Below, piece after piece: positions 43,570-53,677 of a stretch of DNA of 64,000 nt (positions are counted from its first letter, which is position 1; the number at the start of each line of letters is the position of its first letter). Under the pieces are notes generated by a model, which was given only the letters and a program-made list of their open reading frames with translations, did not search any database and had not been told where the DNA came from. A program made the position numbers and the translations under genes. The DNA comes from Shimia_B sp038528385 (GTDB taxonomy: Bacteria; Pseudomonadota; Alphaproteobacteria; Rhodobacterales; Rhodobacteraceae), in assembly GCA_038528385.1 (NCBI GenBank), contig JBCBET010000008.1:1-64000 (forward strand), in the 5' to 3' direction.

Positions 43570-44042
43570 CTAGGGCAACAGCCTGTCGAGCGAGGCGCAG
43601 GAGGCTTCGAGGCCCTCTTCCATGGGGCTGGCGAGAGCAGCGTTGCGGACCTCCATTGACGGATAGGTCAACAGCATGGTGACGTGGGTTCGGTTCCCCT
43701 CAGCGCGGAAGGTTTGGTCGACCAGGGTTTCGTTGTGCGGCCACATGTCGAGTGCCTCTGTATAGAAGAGGCGCCGTTCGGGATCGATGTCCCTGAAGGT
43801 TCCGCAGGCCGCCATCCGTTGGAGCTTTCTATCCTCCTCCCATTCCCAAACGAAGCGATAAGCGCCGCCCTCCCGCAGGTCGATGTCGCAACCGGGCATG
43901 TCGTATTGCGGAGGACCGGTCATCCATGTGCGGACGAGGGCGGGGTCGGTATGGTCTGCCAGACGCGCGACAGCGGCGCGTGAATGCTGCGCTGGATCTG
44001 GACCGTGGTCTCCGTGGGCGTCGTCAGGTGGAGAGGTTTCAA
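43570..44042 (-). pseudogene. SRPBCC/AHSA1-like protein, frameshifted
   Basis: The C-terminal 117 codons read in one frame (LREGGAYRFVWEWEEDRK, SMEEG-type tail ending ASCASLDRLLP). The N-terminus lies in another frame, from a TTG at 44042 that overlaps the ArsR stop (TTGA): KPLHLTTPTETTVQIQRSIH then APLSRVWQ. The frames should join near 43952-43964, where one base has been lost or gained; TDPALVRTWMTGPPQYDMPG continues the domain in the second frame. A single frameshift inactivates the gene unless it is a sequencing error. The protein would pair with the ArsR regulator. Confidence 0.72.
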
Positions 44043-44398
44043 GGGCGGTCGTCCTTCAAATCGTCTGGGAGGGTGTCGAGGCGGTTGTAATTGTCCGCCC
44101 AGAGCCGGCGGTTCCGGTCGAGCCCGGTGTCGATCGTCACGAAAGCATCCGGGTTGAGCCGCCGAGGCCGCGACGTGCCAATGACACGGGTCAAAACGAG
44201 CCCGGCAGACTCCAGCAATTTCAGGTGTCGTGAGATCGCGGGCTGCGACATCTCGAACGGTCGGGCGAGTTCACTAACCGTCGTTTCCCCCTCCGCGAGG
44301 CGCGCGAGGAGCGCGAGGAGCGCCCCGGGTGTGGGGTCGGACAGGGCCGCGAAAACCGGGTCCAGACTTTGCACGCCCGTTAATGACGCAAACGTCAT
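44039..44398 (-). CDS. ArsR-family transcriptional regulator
   Basis: 119 residues from ATG 44398. Winged helix: DPVFAALSDPTPGALLALLA, TTVSELARPFEMSQPAISRH and LKLLESAGLVLTRVIGTSRP. No Cys metal site is visible, so a metal effector is unlikely. It overlaps the frameshifted SRPBCC gene, a pair frequent in Proteobacteria in which the SRPBCC protein may be the effector-binding partner. It also follows acs on the same strand, separated by about 60 bases with a hairpin. Confidence 0.86.
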   Translation of the reverse strand: MTFASLTGVQSLDPVFAALSDPTPGALLALLARLAEGETTVSELARPFEMSQPAISRHLKLLESAGLVLTRVIGTSRPRRLNPDAFVTIDTGLDRNRRLWADNYNRLDTLPDDLKDDRP

Positions 44399-44413
44399 AT
44401 GAATAAGGCATCC

Positions 44414-44437
44414 GGGGCCCGCTTTGAACAGGGCCCC
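44414..44437 (-). terminator. hairpin downstream of acs, terminator-like without T-tract
   Basis: GGGGCCC (44414-44420) and GGGCCCC (44431-44437) make a perfect 7-bp GC stem with a 10-nt loop, about 20 bases after the acs stop on the minus strand. There is no run of T after it. It could stop or stabilise the acs transcript before arsR. Confidence 0.4.
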
Positions 44438-44457
44438 CGTTTGTCCGCAGGGCCCGC

Positions 44458-46413
<1,956 letters not shown>

Positions 46414-46436
46414 GGCGGCAATCCTTTCGGGTCGTG

Positions 46437-46462
46437 AAAAGGAGCCGCAGGCACGCGGCCCC
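46437..46462 (-). terminator. intrinsic terminator-like hairpin between livF-type gene and acs
   Basis: On the minus strand GGGGCCGC, loop GTGCCT, GCGGCTCC (one G-T pair) and then TTTT form a classic stem plus T-tract only 24 bases before the acs ATG. It could end the transporter transcript, with some readthrough into acs, or act as a switch. Confidence 0.6.
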
Positions 46463-46470
46463 TTCGGGAA

Positions 46471-47220
46471 TTAGATGGCCAGGTATTCTGCGCGGAGCTT
46501 CTCGTCGTCGAGCACCTCCTGAGCGGAGCCGTCATAGACGACCGTGCCCGTGTCGAGGATCACCGCGCGGTCGGCGAGCTTGAGCGCGGCCACGGCGTTC
46601 TGCTCGACGATGACGGTGGTGATGCCCTGGTCGCGGATGTGGTTGAGCGTCTTGGCGATTTCCTGGACGATCACCGGGGCGAGGCCCTCGTAGGGCTCGT
46701 CGAGGAGCAGCACTTTGATGTCCCGGCAGAGCGCTCGCGCGATGGAGAGCATCTGCTGTTCCCCGCCCGAGAGGGTCACGCCCTCCTGTTTGCGGCGTTC
46801 GCCGAGCCGCGGGAAGAGGTCGTAGACCCGGTCGAGCGACCAGCCCTTGGGCGGCGCGATCTGGGCGAGTTGCAGGTTCTCTTCCACCGTCAGGCCCGGG
46901 ATCACCCGACGATCCTCGGGCACGAGCGCGAGACCGGCCTGCGACGCCTCGTGAGAGGCCATGTCGTGCAGCGGTTGGTGGTCGAGCCAGATCTCCCCAT
47001 GGGTCACGAGCGGAGAGCCTGTGCGCGCCAGCGCGCGCAGCGTGGAGGTCTTGCCCGCGCCGTTGCGCCCGAGAAGCGCGAGGATCTCGCCCTCGTGGAT
47101 GTTGAAGCTGATGCCCTGGACGATGTAGCTCTCGCCGTAATAGGCGTGCATGTCGTAGACGCTGAAAAAGGCCGGGGCCGTCGCCGCGTGGTTGGCGTTG
47201 GGGTTGAACGGTTGGTTCAT
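46471..47220 (-). CDS. ABC transporter ATP-binding protein, LivF type
   Basis: 249 residues. Walker A LLGRNGAGKTSTLRAL, signature VTLSGGEQQMLSIARALCR, Walker B KVLLLDEPYEGLAPVI and the switch His region TTVIVEQNAVAAL. The start follows AGGAGGAACAAG. It is the last of the five transporter genes. Annotation as branched-chain amino acid transporter would be family-level only; position next to acs suggests a carboxylate instead. Confidence 0.92.
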   Translation of the reverse strand: MNQPFNPNANHAATAPAFFSVYDMHAYYGESYIVQGISFNIHEGEILALLGRNGAGKTSTLRALARTGSPLVTHGEIWLDHQPLHDMASHEASQAGLALVPEDRRVIPGLTVEENLQLAQIAPPKGWSLDRVYDLFPRLGERRKQEGVTLSGGEQQMLSIARALCRDIKVLLLDEPYEGLAPVIVQEIAKTLNHIRDQGITTVIVEQNAVAALKLADRAVILDTGTVVYDGSAQEVLDDEKLRAEYLAI

Positions 47221-47241
47221 CTTGTTCCTCCTGCGCGGGGG

Positions 47242-47312
47242 CCGAATTTTCCGAAGAAAATTCTGTGGGGCTGGACCGCGTTATGGGACAGAAATTTCTT
47301 CGGAAATTTCGG
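47242..47312. repeat. 25-bp imperfect inverted repeat with nested hairpins between LivG- and LivF-type genes
   Basis: The arms at 47242-47266 and 47288-47312 are reverse complements at 23 of 25 positions, around a 21-nt centre. Each arm is itself a hairpin. On the minus (coding) strand the second arm transcribed is GAATTTTC-TTCG-GAAAATTC, an 8-bp stem closed by the very stable cUUCGg tetraloop, and the first is GAAATTTC-CGAA-GAAATTTC. The transcript can thus form either one long stem or two short ones. The AT-rich arms stand out from the surrounding GC-rich DNA. Confidence 0.75.
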
Positions 47313-47317
47313 CGTCC

Positions 47318-48076
47318 TTAGACCTGCGCCTCGCCGAGATACGCTTCGCGCACCTTGGGGTGGCCTTTGATGTTATCGGGCGTCTCCTCCACGAGCGGCG
47401 TGCCCTGGGCGAGCACGGTGATCCGCTCGGCGAGGCTGAAGACCACGTGCATGTCATGCTCGATGATACACATCGTGATGTTGCGGCGGTCCCGGATCGT
47501 CTTCAGCAGGTCGATCGTGTTGTTGGTGTCGGCGCGCGCCATGCCAGCCGTGGGCTCGTCGAGGAGCAGCAGCCGGGGCTCCTGGCTCAGGCACATGGCC
47601 ATCTCAAGCCGCCGCTTGTCGCCGCGCGAGAGGGACGCTGCATGCATGTCTGCCTTCTCGAGCATGTTGACGTCCTCGAGGATGTGCTCGGCGGAGGCGC
47701 GGACATCGCTCTCGTGGCGCACGGCGGCAAAGGCCGAAAGCTTGTAGGCGCCGTCCCGCTTGGCGAAGCAGGCGATCATCACGTTCTCCAGCACCGTCAG
47801 GTCGCCGAAGATCTCCGGCGTCTGGAAGACGCGGGAGATGCCCATCTGGTTGATCTCGTGGGGTGAGCGGCCGAGCACGGAATTGCCGTCGAACATGACG
47901 GAGCCCGTATCCGGGATGAGCTTGCCGACGAGGCAATTCAGGAGCGTGGACTTGCCCGCGCCATTCGGCCCGATGATGGCGTGCACGCTGTTTTCTGCGA
48001 CGCTCAGATTGACCTCGCTGAGCGCCTGAAGGCCGCCGAAGCGTTTGCCGACATTCTTGACTTCGAGAATTCCCAT
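47318..48076 (-). CDS. ABC transporter ATP-binding protein, LivG type
   Basis: 252 residues from ATG 48076 (MGILEVKNVGKRFGGLQAL). Walker A IIGPNGAGKSTLLNCLV, the LivG-type RVFQTPEIFGDLTVLENVMI, signature ASLSRGDKRRLEMAMCLSQE (with SRGD in place of the usual SGGQ, still expected to work), Walker B RLLLLDEPTAGMARAD and IIEHDMHVVFSLAERI. The 97 bases to livF hold a large inverted repeat. Confidence 0.92.
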   Translation of the reverse strand: MGILEVKNVGKRFGGLQALSEVNLSVAENSVHAIIGPNGAGKSTLLNCLVGKLIPDTGSVMFDGNSVLGRSPHEINQMGISRVFQTPEIFGDLTVLENVMIACFAKRDGAYKLSAFAAVRHESDVRASAEHILEDVNMLEKADMHAASLSRGDKRRLEMAMCLSQEPRLLLLDEPTAGMARADTNNTIDLLKTIRDRRNITMCIIEHDMHVVFSLAERITVLAQGTPLVEETPDNIKGHPKVREAYLGEAQV

Positions 48077-48087
48077 CTGTCCGCTCC

Positions 48088-49305
48088 TTATTCCGCCGGT
48101 TTCACTTGGCCGCCCTCGGCCTCTTTCTTGCCGCGCTTGCCGCGGACCCAGCCGCCGATGCGCTTGCCGCCTTCCACGAGGCCGCCGGGCAGGAAGATGA
48201 TCACAGCCATGAACATGAGGCCGAGCGTGAGGTGCCAGCCCTTGCCGATGAACGGATAGACGATGGAGACCATGAACCCTTCGAGCCAGTCGGGGGCGAA
48301 GGCGAACCAGCCCTCGAGCGTGGCCTTGTTGATCTTCGAGAAGATGTTCTCGAAGTACTTGATGAGGCCCGCGCCGAGCACCGGCCCGATGAGCGTGCCG
48401 ACGCCGCCGAGGATGGTCATGAGCACCACCTCGCCCGATGCGGTCCACTGCATCCGCTCGGCCCCCACCTGGGGGTCCATGGCGGCCATGAGGCCCCCGG
48501 CGAGCCCGGCATACATGCCCGAGATCACGAAGCAGGCGAGCATGTAGGGCCGCGTGTTGAGGCCGGTATAGCTCAACCGGTTCTGGTTCGATTTGATCGC
48601 GCGGAGCATGAGCCCGAAGGGCGAGCGAAAGATGCGGATCGCGATGTAGAACGACAGCAGCATCACGACCCCGCTAAGGTAGTAGCCCCAGTTGAACGTC
48701 CAGAGCCAGCTGCCCACCGCCAGTTCGCTGCTCGCCGTCATCTCCATGCCGAAGAGGCTCGGTTTCGGGATGTTTCCCTCCCCCGTCACGGAGCCGCCGC
48801 CGAGGAATTCCGGCAGGATGCGCGGATCGCTCAACGCCGGTTGCAGCCCCGTCTCGCCGCCCGTGATGGGCGTGAGCACCGAGGCCGCCAGCACGAAGGC
48901 CATCTGCGCGAAGGCCAGCGTCAGGATCGAGAAATAGATGCCCGACCGGCGCAGCGAGATATACCCGATCGCCAGCGAGATGAGCCCCGCGATGAGCGTG
49001 GAGAAGATGATCGCCGGGATCACGTTCATGCTCAGAAGCTTCAGCATCCACATGCCCGCATAGGACCCGGCGCCGAGAAAGGCCGCGTGCCCGAAGGACA
49101 GGTAGCCCGTGAGGCCGAAGAGGATGTTGAAGCCGATGGCGAAGATGCCGAAGATCACGAAGCGCTGCATCAGGTCGGGATAGCCCGCGTTGAACTGCGC
49201 CATGGCCGAGCCTTCCGGGAAGGGGTTCAGCAGGAGCGGCGCCGCGATCACCAGCAAAGTGACGATGAGGAGGAGACGGAAGTCTTTCTTGTCGAGACCG
49301 AGCAT
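48088..49305 (-). CDS. ABC transporter permease, LivM type
   Basis: 405 residues with eight to ten hydrophobic segments. LivM-type motifs: NILFGLTGYLSFGHAAFLGA, GYISLRRSGIYFSILTLAFA and the EAA-type loop FGLMLRAIKSNQNRLSYTGL. A ~55-residue loop around residues 150-205 and a basic, Lys/Gly-rich C-terminus (RGKRGKKEAEGG) are additions. It follows LivH by 3 bases. Confidence 0.9.
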   Translation of the reverse strand: MLGLDKKDFRLLLIVTLLVIAAPLLLNPFPEGSAMAQFNAGYPDLMQRFVIFGIFAIGFNILFGLTGYLSFGHAAFLGAGSYAGMWMLKLLSMNVIPAIIFSTLIAGLISLAIGYISLRRSGIYFSILTLAFAQMAFVLAASVLTPITGGETGLQPALSDPRILPEFLGGGSVTGEGNIPKPSLFGMEMTASSELAVGSWLWTFNWGYYLSGVVMLLSFYIAIRIFRSPFGLMLRAIKSNQNRLSYTGLNTRPYMLACFVISGMYAGLAGGLMAAMDPQVGAERMQWTASGEVVLMTILGGVGTLIGPVLGAGLIKYFENIFSKINKATLEGWFAFAPDWLEGFMVSIVYPFIGKGWHLTLGLMFMAVIIFLPGGLVEGGKRIGGWVRGKRGKKEAEGGQVKPAE

Positions 49306-49308
49306 GGA

Positions 49309-50340
49309 TTAGTCCTCCATCACGCCCTTGCGGCCCATGAGGCCCCGCGGACGCGTCAGCAGAATGAGAATGGCGGCGAGGTAGATCACCACCTGGTTGA
49401 TGCCGGGCAGCACGCCGATGACCTCACGCATGGAGGCGAAGCTCTCGAGGATGCCGAGGACGAAGCCCGCCAGGACGGCACCGGGCAGCGAGCCCATGCC
49501 GCCCACCACGACCACCACGAAGGAGATCACGAGGAAATCCATGCCCATGTGGTAGTTGGGAGAGACAATTGGCGTGTACATCACGCCCGCGAGGCCTGCG
49601 ACCGCGGCGGCGATGCCGAACATGATCGTGAAGCGGCGGTCGATGTTGATGCCCAGAAGGCCCACCGTCTCCCGGTCGGCCATGCCGGCGCGGACGACCA
49701 TCCCGAAGGTGGTAAATTGCAGGAAGGCGAAGACCGCGGCGATGATGACCATGGCAAAAAAGAAATACACGATCCGCCAGTAGGGGTAGATGATCGCGCC
49801 CGGGTCCATCCCGATGGCCGCTCCGAAATCGAACGAGCCGATGAAGGCGTCGGGCGCGGGCGCGGGGATCTGGTTGGCGCCGAAATAGTACTTGATGATC
49901 TCCTGAAGCACGATGGCGAGGCCGAAGGTCACGAGGATCTGGTCGGCATGGGGCCGCTTGTAGAAGTGCTTGATCAGCCCCCGCTCCATGGCCACGCCTA
50001 TGGCGATCATGATCGGGATCGAAAAGAGGATGGAGAGCGGCACGGCCCAGTCGATGATGGCGGCGCCGGTGCTTTCTCCGAACCAGTCGTAAATGTAGGG
50101 GACATCCACCTTCAGAGGATTGCCGAGGAAATCGGTCCGCGTCTCGTCCACCACCTCATGGGAAACGCTCAACAGACGCGACAGCGTCACGGTGCAGAAT
50201 GCACCCAGCATGAAGAGCGCGCCATGGGCGAAATTCACGACGCCGAGCGTGCCGAAGATGAGCGTCAGACCCAGGGCGATGAGCGCGTAGGCGCTGCCCT
50301 TGTCCAGCCCGTTCAGGATTTGAAGGATGATCTGGTCCAT
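49309..50340 (-). CDS. ABC transporter permease, LivH type
   Basis: 343 residues, hydrophobic. LivH-type pattern: LNGLDKGSAYALIALGLTLI with FGTLGVVNFAHGALFMLGAF, then MERGLIKHFYKRPHADQILV, GMVVRAGMADRETVGLLGIN (EAA loop) and VVGGMGSLPGAVLAGFVLGI. It is longer than typical (~300) because of a hydrophilic insert near residues 60-95. With LivM it forms the membrane channel. Confidence 0.9.
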   Translation of the reverse strand: MDQIILQILNGLDKGSAYALIALGLTLIFGTLGVVNFAHGALFMLGAFCTVTLSRLLSVSHEVVDETRTDFLGNPLKVDVPYIYDWFGESTGAAIIDWAVPLSILFSIPIMIAIGVAMERGLIKHFYKRPHADQILVTFGLAIVLQEIIKYYFGANQIPAPAPDAFIGSFDFGAAIGMDPGAIIYPYWRIVYFFFAMVIIAAVFAFLQFTTFGMVVRAGMADRETVGLLGINIDRRFTIMFGIAAAVAGLAGVMYTPIVSPNYHMGMDFLVISFVVVVVGGMGSLPGAVLAGFVLGILESFASMREVIGVLPGINQVVIYLAAILILLTRPRGLMGRKGVMED

Positions 50341-50365
50341 GGCTCTCCCCTTGGAGCGTGCAGTC

Positions 50366-50388
50366 GGTGCGCGCGGCGCACCCTACGG
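50366..50388. repeat. dispersed palindromic element, copy 1
   Basis: GGTGCGC, a 3-base loop (GCG) and GCGCACC followed by CTACGG. The same 23-bp pattern recurs at 62388-62410 with loop GGT. It lies between livH and the solute-binding gene. On the other strand it reads CCGTAGGGTGCGC, a form common among small intergenic repeats in Proteobacteria. Confidence 0.7.
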
Positions 50389-50407
50389 CTGGAGCGGCGA
50401 GGAAGGT

Positions 50408-50435
50408 GCGGGGCGCGGATCTGTCCGCGCCCCGC
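50408..50435 (-). promoter_or_regulatory. 12-bp GC hairpin after the solute-binding gene
   Basis: GCGGGGCGCGGA and TCCGCGCCCCGC are perfect complements around TCTG, immediately downstream of the solute-binding protein stop and upstream of livH. No T-tract follows. Such hairpins usually protect the upstream mRNA, giving more binding protein than permease. Confidence 0.65.
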
Positions 50436-50442
50436 CCGTAAC

Positions 50443-51780
50443 TCAGGCGCCCGGGTTGCAGGTGCCGAGATCGCCGCCGAAGATGGAGGCGTCGTAGGTG
50501 ACCTGCTCGGCCGGCGTGATCTCCACGATCTCGAGGAGGTCGAACTCGTTGTCCGGGTTCTCCTTGCCGCGCACCACGAGCACGTCCTTGAAGCACTGGT
50601 GGTCCTCGGCGCGGTAGAGCGTCGGCCCGTTGCCCAGCCCGTCGAATTCGAAGTCGGCGAGCGCTTCGTCCACGGAGCAGGGGTTGAACGACCCGCCCCG
50701 CGTTACGGCATCGGCATAAAGCAGCGTCTGCACGTAGCAGGTATGGGCGGCCTGGGACGGCGGGAAGCCGTACTTGGTGCCGAACGACCGGGTGAACGTC
50801 TGGGAGCCCTCGTCGGGCAGCGACCAGTGCCAGTTGGTGGAGCCGAAGATGCCCTTCACGTTCTCGCCCGCACCCGCGGCCATGAGGCGCGAATAGAGCG
50901 GCACGACGATCTCGAAGTTCTTGCCGTTGGCCTCTGCGGCGCGCAGGCCGAACTGCACGGCGGAGGTGAGCGAGTTCACCATGTTGCCGCCGTAGTGGTT
51001 GAGCACGAGCACGTCGGCGCCGGAGTTCAGAACCGGTGCGACATAGGACGAGAAATCCGTCTGCGCGAGCGGGGTGAGCACGGTCGCGACCGTCTCCCAG
51101 CCCATGGCCTCCGTGGAGGTCCGCACGGCTTCCTCGGTGGTGTAGCCCCAGTTGTAGTCCGCCGTCAGGTGATAGGCCTTGCGGTCCGTTCCGTAGTTCG
51201 CCGCGAGGATCGGCGCGAGGGCTGCGCCCGACATGTAGGAGTTGAAGAAGTGGCGGAAGCCGTTGGCCTTCTTGTCCTTGCCGGTGGTGTCGTTGGAGTG
51301 GGTGAGGCCCGCCATGAAGATGACGCCCGCCTCCTGGCAGAGCGCTTGCACGGCCACGGCCACGCCGGAGGAGGAGCCGCCGGAGATCATGATCGCGCCG
51401 TCGCGCTCGATCATGCCGCGGGCGGAGGCGCGGGCCGCGTCGGGCTTCGTCTGGGTGTCGCCGGTGACGAACTCCACCTTGCGGCCCAGGATGCCGGTGC
51501 CGTCCAGCGCCTTCGAGGAGAAGGTGTTGAGCATGCCGCCGTCGCCCTCACCGTTGAGGTGCTCCACGGCCAGTTCGAAGGCGCGCAGCTCGTCTGCGCC
51601 CTCATCGGCGTAGGGACCGGTCTGCGGAACGTTGAAGCCCAGCGTGACGGAGCTGTCGCCCGGCGCGTTGGTGAAACCGGCATGGCCATCGGCGCGCAGA
51701 TACGTCGGCAGCGCCAGGGCGCCACCGGCGGCAGCACCCGCTTTCAGCGCACCACGACGGGTCAGGTTGAGTTTGGACAT
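50443..51780 (-). CDS. ABC transporter substrate-binding protein (Liv/periplasmic type I fold)
   Basis: 445 residues. The start is MSKLNLTRRGALKAGAAAGG, a twin-arginine-like signal with one RR pair, then mature SVTLGFNVPQTGPYADEGAD. Type I periplasmic binding-fold features include GAIMISGGSSSGVAVAVQAL and FMAGLTHSNDTTGKDKKANG, and a Cys pair near the C-terminus (FNPCSVDEA, HQCFKDV, GTCNPGA). It is first in the operon, with the two permeases, two ATPases and acs downstream. The ligand is unknown; a small carboxylate is suggested by the acs and ScfR neighbours. Confidence 0.9.
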   Translation of the reverse strand: MSKLNLTRRGALKAGAAAGGALALPTYLRADGHAGFTNAPGDSSVTLGFNVPQTGPYADEGADELRAFELAVEHLNGEGDGGMLNTFSSKALDGTGILGRKVEFVTGDTQTKPDAARASARGMIERDGAIMISGGSSSGVAVAVQALCQEAGVIFMAGLTHSNDTTGKDKKANGFRHFFNSYMSGAALAPILAANYGTDRKAYHLTADYNWGYTTEEAVRTSTEAMGWETVATVLTPLAQTDFSSYVAPVLNSGADVLVLNHYGGNMVNSLTSAVQFGLRAAEANGKNFEIVVPLYSRLMAAGAGENVKGIFGSTNWHWSLPDEGSQTFTRSFGTKYGFPPSQAAHTCYVQTLLYADAVTRGGSFNPCSVDEALADFEFDGLGNGPTLYRAEDHQCFKDVLVVRGKENPDNEFDLLEIVEITPAEQVTYDASIFGGDLGTCNPGA

Positions 51781-52025
51781 GTAATCCTCCCGATTGGATT
51801 GCAGCACGCTTCGTTTTTTGTGGCGCGCCCGAATACACCCGGAGACGAGTGCCCTTACGTTATCGGGTCAGAGAGGAAAACAAGGCAACAAGCCTCTTGA
51901 AACGCTCGACTTTTTTGTAAAGAAATCGACACACGCCCTTTCAATTATGTCAATATTTTCTCAGTGCAGTGCAGCATGGTTTTGGATGCAGCGCAGAAAG
52001 CGGCTGAAACGCAAAGGAAAATCAG
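51781..52025. promoter_or_regulatory. divergent regulatory region, transporter operon / ScfR-like gene
   Basis: 245 bases between two divergent genes, with an AT-rich patch from about 51890 to 51960 that contrasts with its surroundings. It should hold both promoters. ScfR relatives (PccR, RamB) bind motifs like TTTGCAAA; no exact copy is present, the closest being TTTGTAAA at 51914-51921. GTGCAGTGCAG near 51963 is a short direct repeat. Confidence 0.45.
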
Positions 52026-53222
52026 GTGTCCTCCCCCGCCGAGCCCTCCGTGCAACCCTCTGCCTTGACCGGCTCGCGCATCCGCGAAAGACGCCTGGCC
52101 GTCGACATGCGGCAGGCGGAACTGGCGCGTCAGGCGGGCATCTCGCCGAGCTACCTGAACCTGATCGAACACAACCGGCGCAGAATCGGAGGCAAGGTGC
52201 TCCTTGCCATCGCCGCCGCCCTGGAGGTGGAGCCCGCGACGCTTTCCGAAGGGGCTGAGGCGTCGCTCCTGCGTCGGATGACCGAGGCCGCGGAGGCCAC
52301 CGCCAGCGTGTCGCGCCCCGTGGAAGTGGACCGGGTGGAGGAACTGGCCGGCCGGTTTCCCGGCTGGGCCGCGCTCATCTCCCAGCAGGCCGACCGCATC
52401 GAGCGGCTCGAGGAGACCCTGGAAGAGCTCAACGACCGTCTGAGCCACGATCCCTTCCTGTCGGCTCAGGTCCACGAGATGCTGTCGACGATCACCGCCA
52501 TCCGCTCCACCGCGGCCATCCTCGCCGATGACCCCGATATCGAGCCCACCTGGCGCCAGCGGTTCCACGGAAACCTGCGCGAGGACGCGCTGCGCCTGAC
52601 CTCCGCCACCGAGGCGCTCGTGTCCTATCTCGATGCCCAGCCCGGCGGCGCCGAACGGGGGCAGAGCCCGCAGGACGAGGTCGATGCCTGGCTCGACCAT
52701 CGCCGCCACTACCTGCCGGAGGTGGAGGCGGGCGAGGAGGTGGCGCTGCCGGAGTTCTCCGCTCCCGCCCAGGCGCTCGCCGGGGCCCATGTGGCGCGCT
52801 ATGCCCACGAGGCGCGGCTCTTGCCCGAACCCGCGCTTGCCCGCTGCATCGAGAGCCTTGGCGCCGACCCCCTCGCCATCGCCCACGACGTGGACCTGCC
52901 CCTCGATCTGGTGCTGCGCCGCATGGGCCAGTGCCCGGTGACGGGGGAGGGCGTGGGGCTCGCGGAATGCGATGGGGACGGCAATCTCATCACCCGCCGC
53001 GCGCCCGAAGGCTTCCCCATCCCGCGCACTGGCGTGGGGCGGGCACTCTGGCCGCTTTTCTCCGCGCTCGCGCGCCCCCATGTGCCGATCCGCGCCGAAT
53101 TGCAGGTGGTGGACGGGCAGGGCGCGCGCATGCTGGCCTTTGCCTATGCCGCCACGCGCGACCCGGTCTCCTACGGTGCGGAGCCGATCCTGCGGGGCAC
53201 GCTGCTCCTGGTGCCCAGCTAG
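52026..53222 (+). CDS. XRE-family regulator, short-chain fatty acyl-CoA regulator (ScfR) type
   Basis: 398 residues from GTG 52026 (AAAGGAAA 6 bases upstream). N-terminal Cro/C1 helix-turn-helix: IRERRLAVDMRQAELARQAG then ISPSYLNLIEHNRRRIGGKV. The long C-terminal part, with FSAPAQALAGAHVARYAHEA-like text, CPVTGEGVGLAECDGDGNLI and ARDPVSYGAEPILRG-type tail, fits the DUF2083/ScfR domain found in regulators of acetate, propionate and related acyl-CoA metabolism (PccR, RamB). It is divergent from the transporter-acs operon and is its likely regulator. Confidence 0.85.
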   Translation: MSSPAEPSVQPSALTGSRIRERRLAVDMRQAELARQAGISPSYLNLIEHNRRRIGGKVLLAIAAALEVEPATLSEGAEASLLRRMTEAAEATASVSRPVEVDRVEELAGRFPGWAALISQQADRIERLEETLEELNDRLSHDPFLSAQVHEMLSTITAIRSTAAILADDPDIEPTWRQRFHGNLREDALRLTSATEALVSYLDAQPGGAERGQSPQDEVDAWLDHRRHYLPEVEAGEEVALPEFSAPAQALAGAHVARYAHEARLLPEPALARCIESLGADPLAIAHDVDLPLDLVLRRMGQCPVTGEGVGLAECDGDGNLITRRAPEGFPIPRTGVGRALWPLFSALARPHVPIRAELQVVDGQGARMLAFAYAATRDPVSYGAEPILRGTLLLVPS

Positions 53223-53299
53223 TCTTTGACAACTGCGCCGCGGCGCGGAATGCTGCGGGAATACAAGCCGGAAACCGGCGCTGAGGGAGGGCCTATGCC

Positions 53300-53674
53300 A
53301 TGAGCACGGGCAAGCGCGTTCTCTTGATCGAGGACGAGCCAAACATTTTAGAAGCCGTGCGTTTCATCCTGAGCCGGGACGGTTGGGCCGTGGACACCCA
53401 TTCCGACGGCGCCACAGCACTCGCCGCGCTGGAACGGCGCATGCCCGACATCGTCATCCTCGACGCCATGCTGCCCAACCGGTCGGGCTTCGAGATCCTG
53501 CGCGACCTGCGTGAGCAGCCGTCCACGGCCAAACTGCCCGTGCTCATGCTCACGGCCCGCGGCCAGGCCAAGGATCGCGAACGCGCCGAGGAGGCGGGGG
53601 TGAGCGATTACATGACGAAACCCTTCTCCAACGCCGAGGTGCTCAAGCGGGTGCGCTCGCTCACGGGGAGCTGA
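53300..53674 (+). CDS. single-domain response regulator
   Basis: 124 residues: a receiver only, no output domain. LLIEDEPNILEAVRFILSRD gives the acidic pair, the phospho-Asp is in IVILDAMLPNRSGFEILRDL, and MLTARGQ and MTKPFSNAEVLKRV supply Thr and Lys. It is 3 bases from a small membrane protein gene and precedes the symporter-domain kinase, presumably its phosphodonor. The output must go through another protein or through protein-protein contact. Confidence 0.87.
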   Translation: MSTGKRVLLIEDEPNILEAVRFILSRDGWAVDTHSDGATALAALERRMPDIVILDAMLPNRSGFEILRDLREQPSTAKLPVLMLTARGQAKDRERAEEAGVSDYMTKPFSNAEVLKRVRSLTGS

Positions 53675-53677
53675 GCC

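Noticed and set aside
48106..51900. 1264-codon open frame on the plus strand across the transporter operon
   Set aside because: It lies opposite five well-supported transporter genes and its translation is His/Arg/Glu/Gly-rich with no family motif; an artefact of high GC at third positions.
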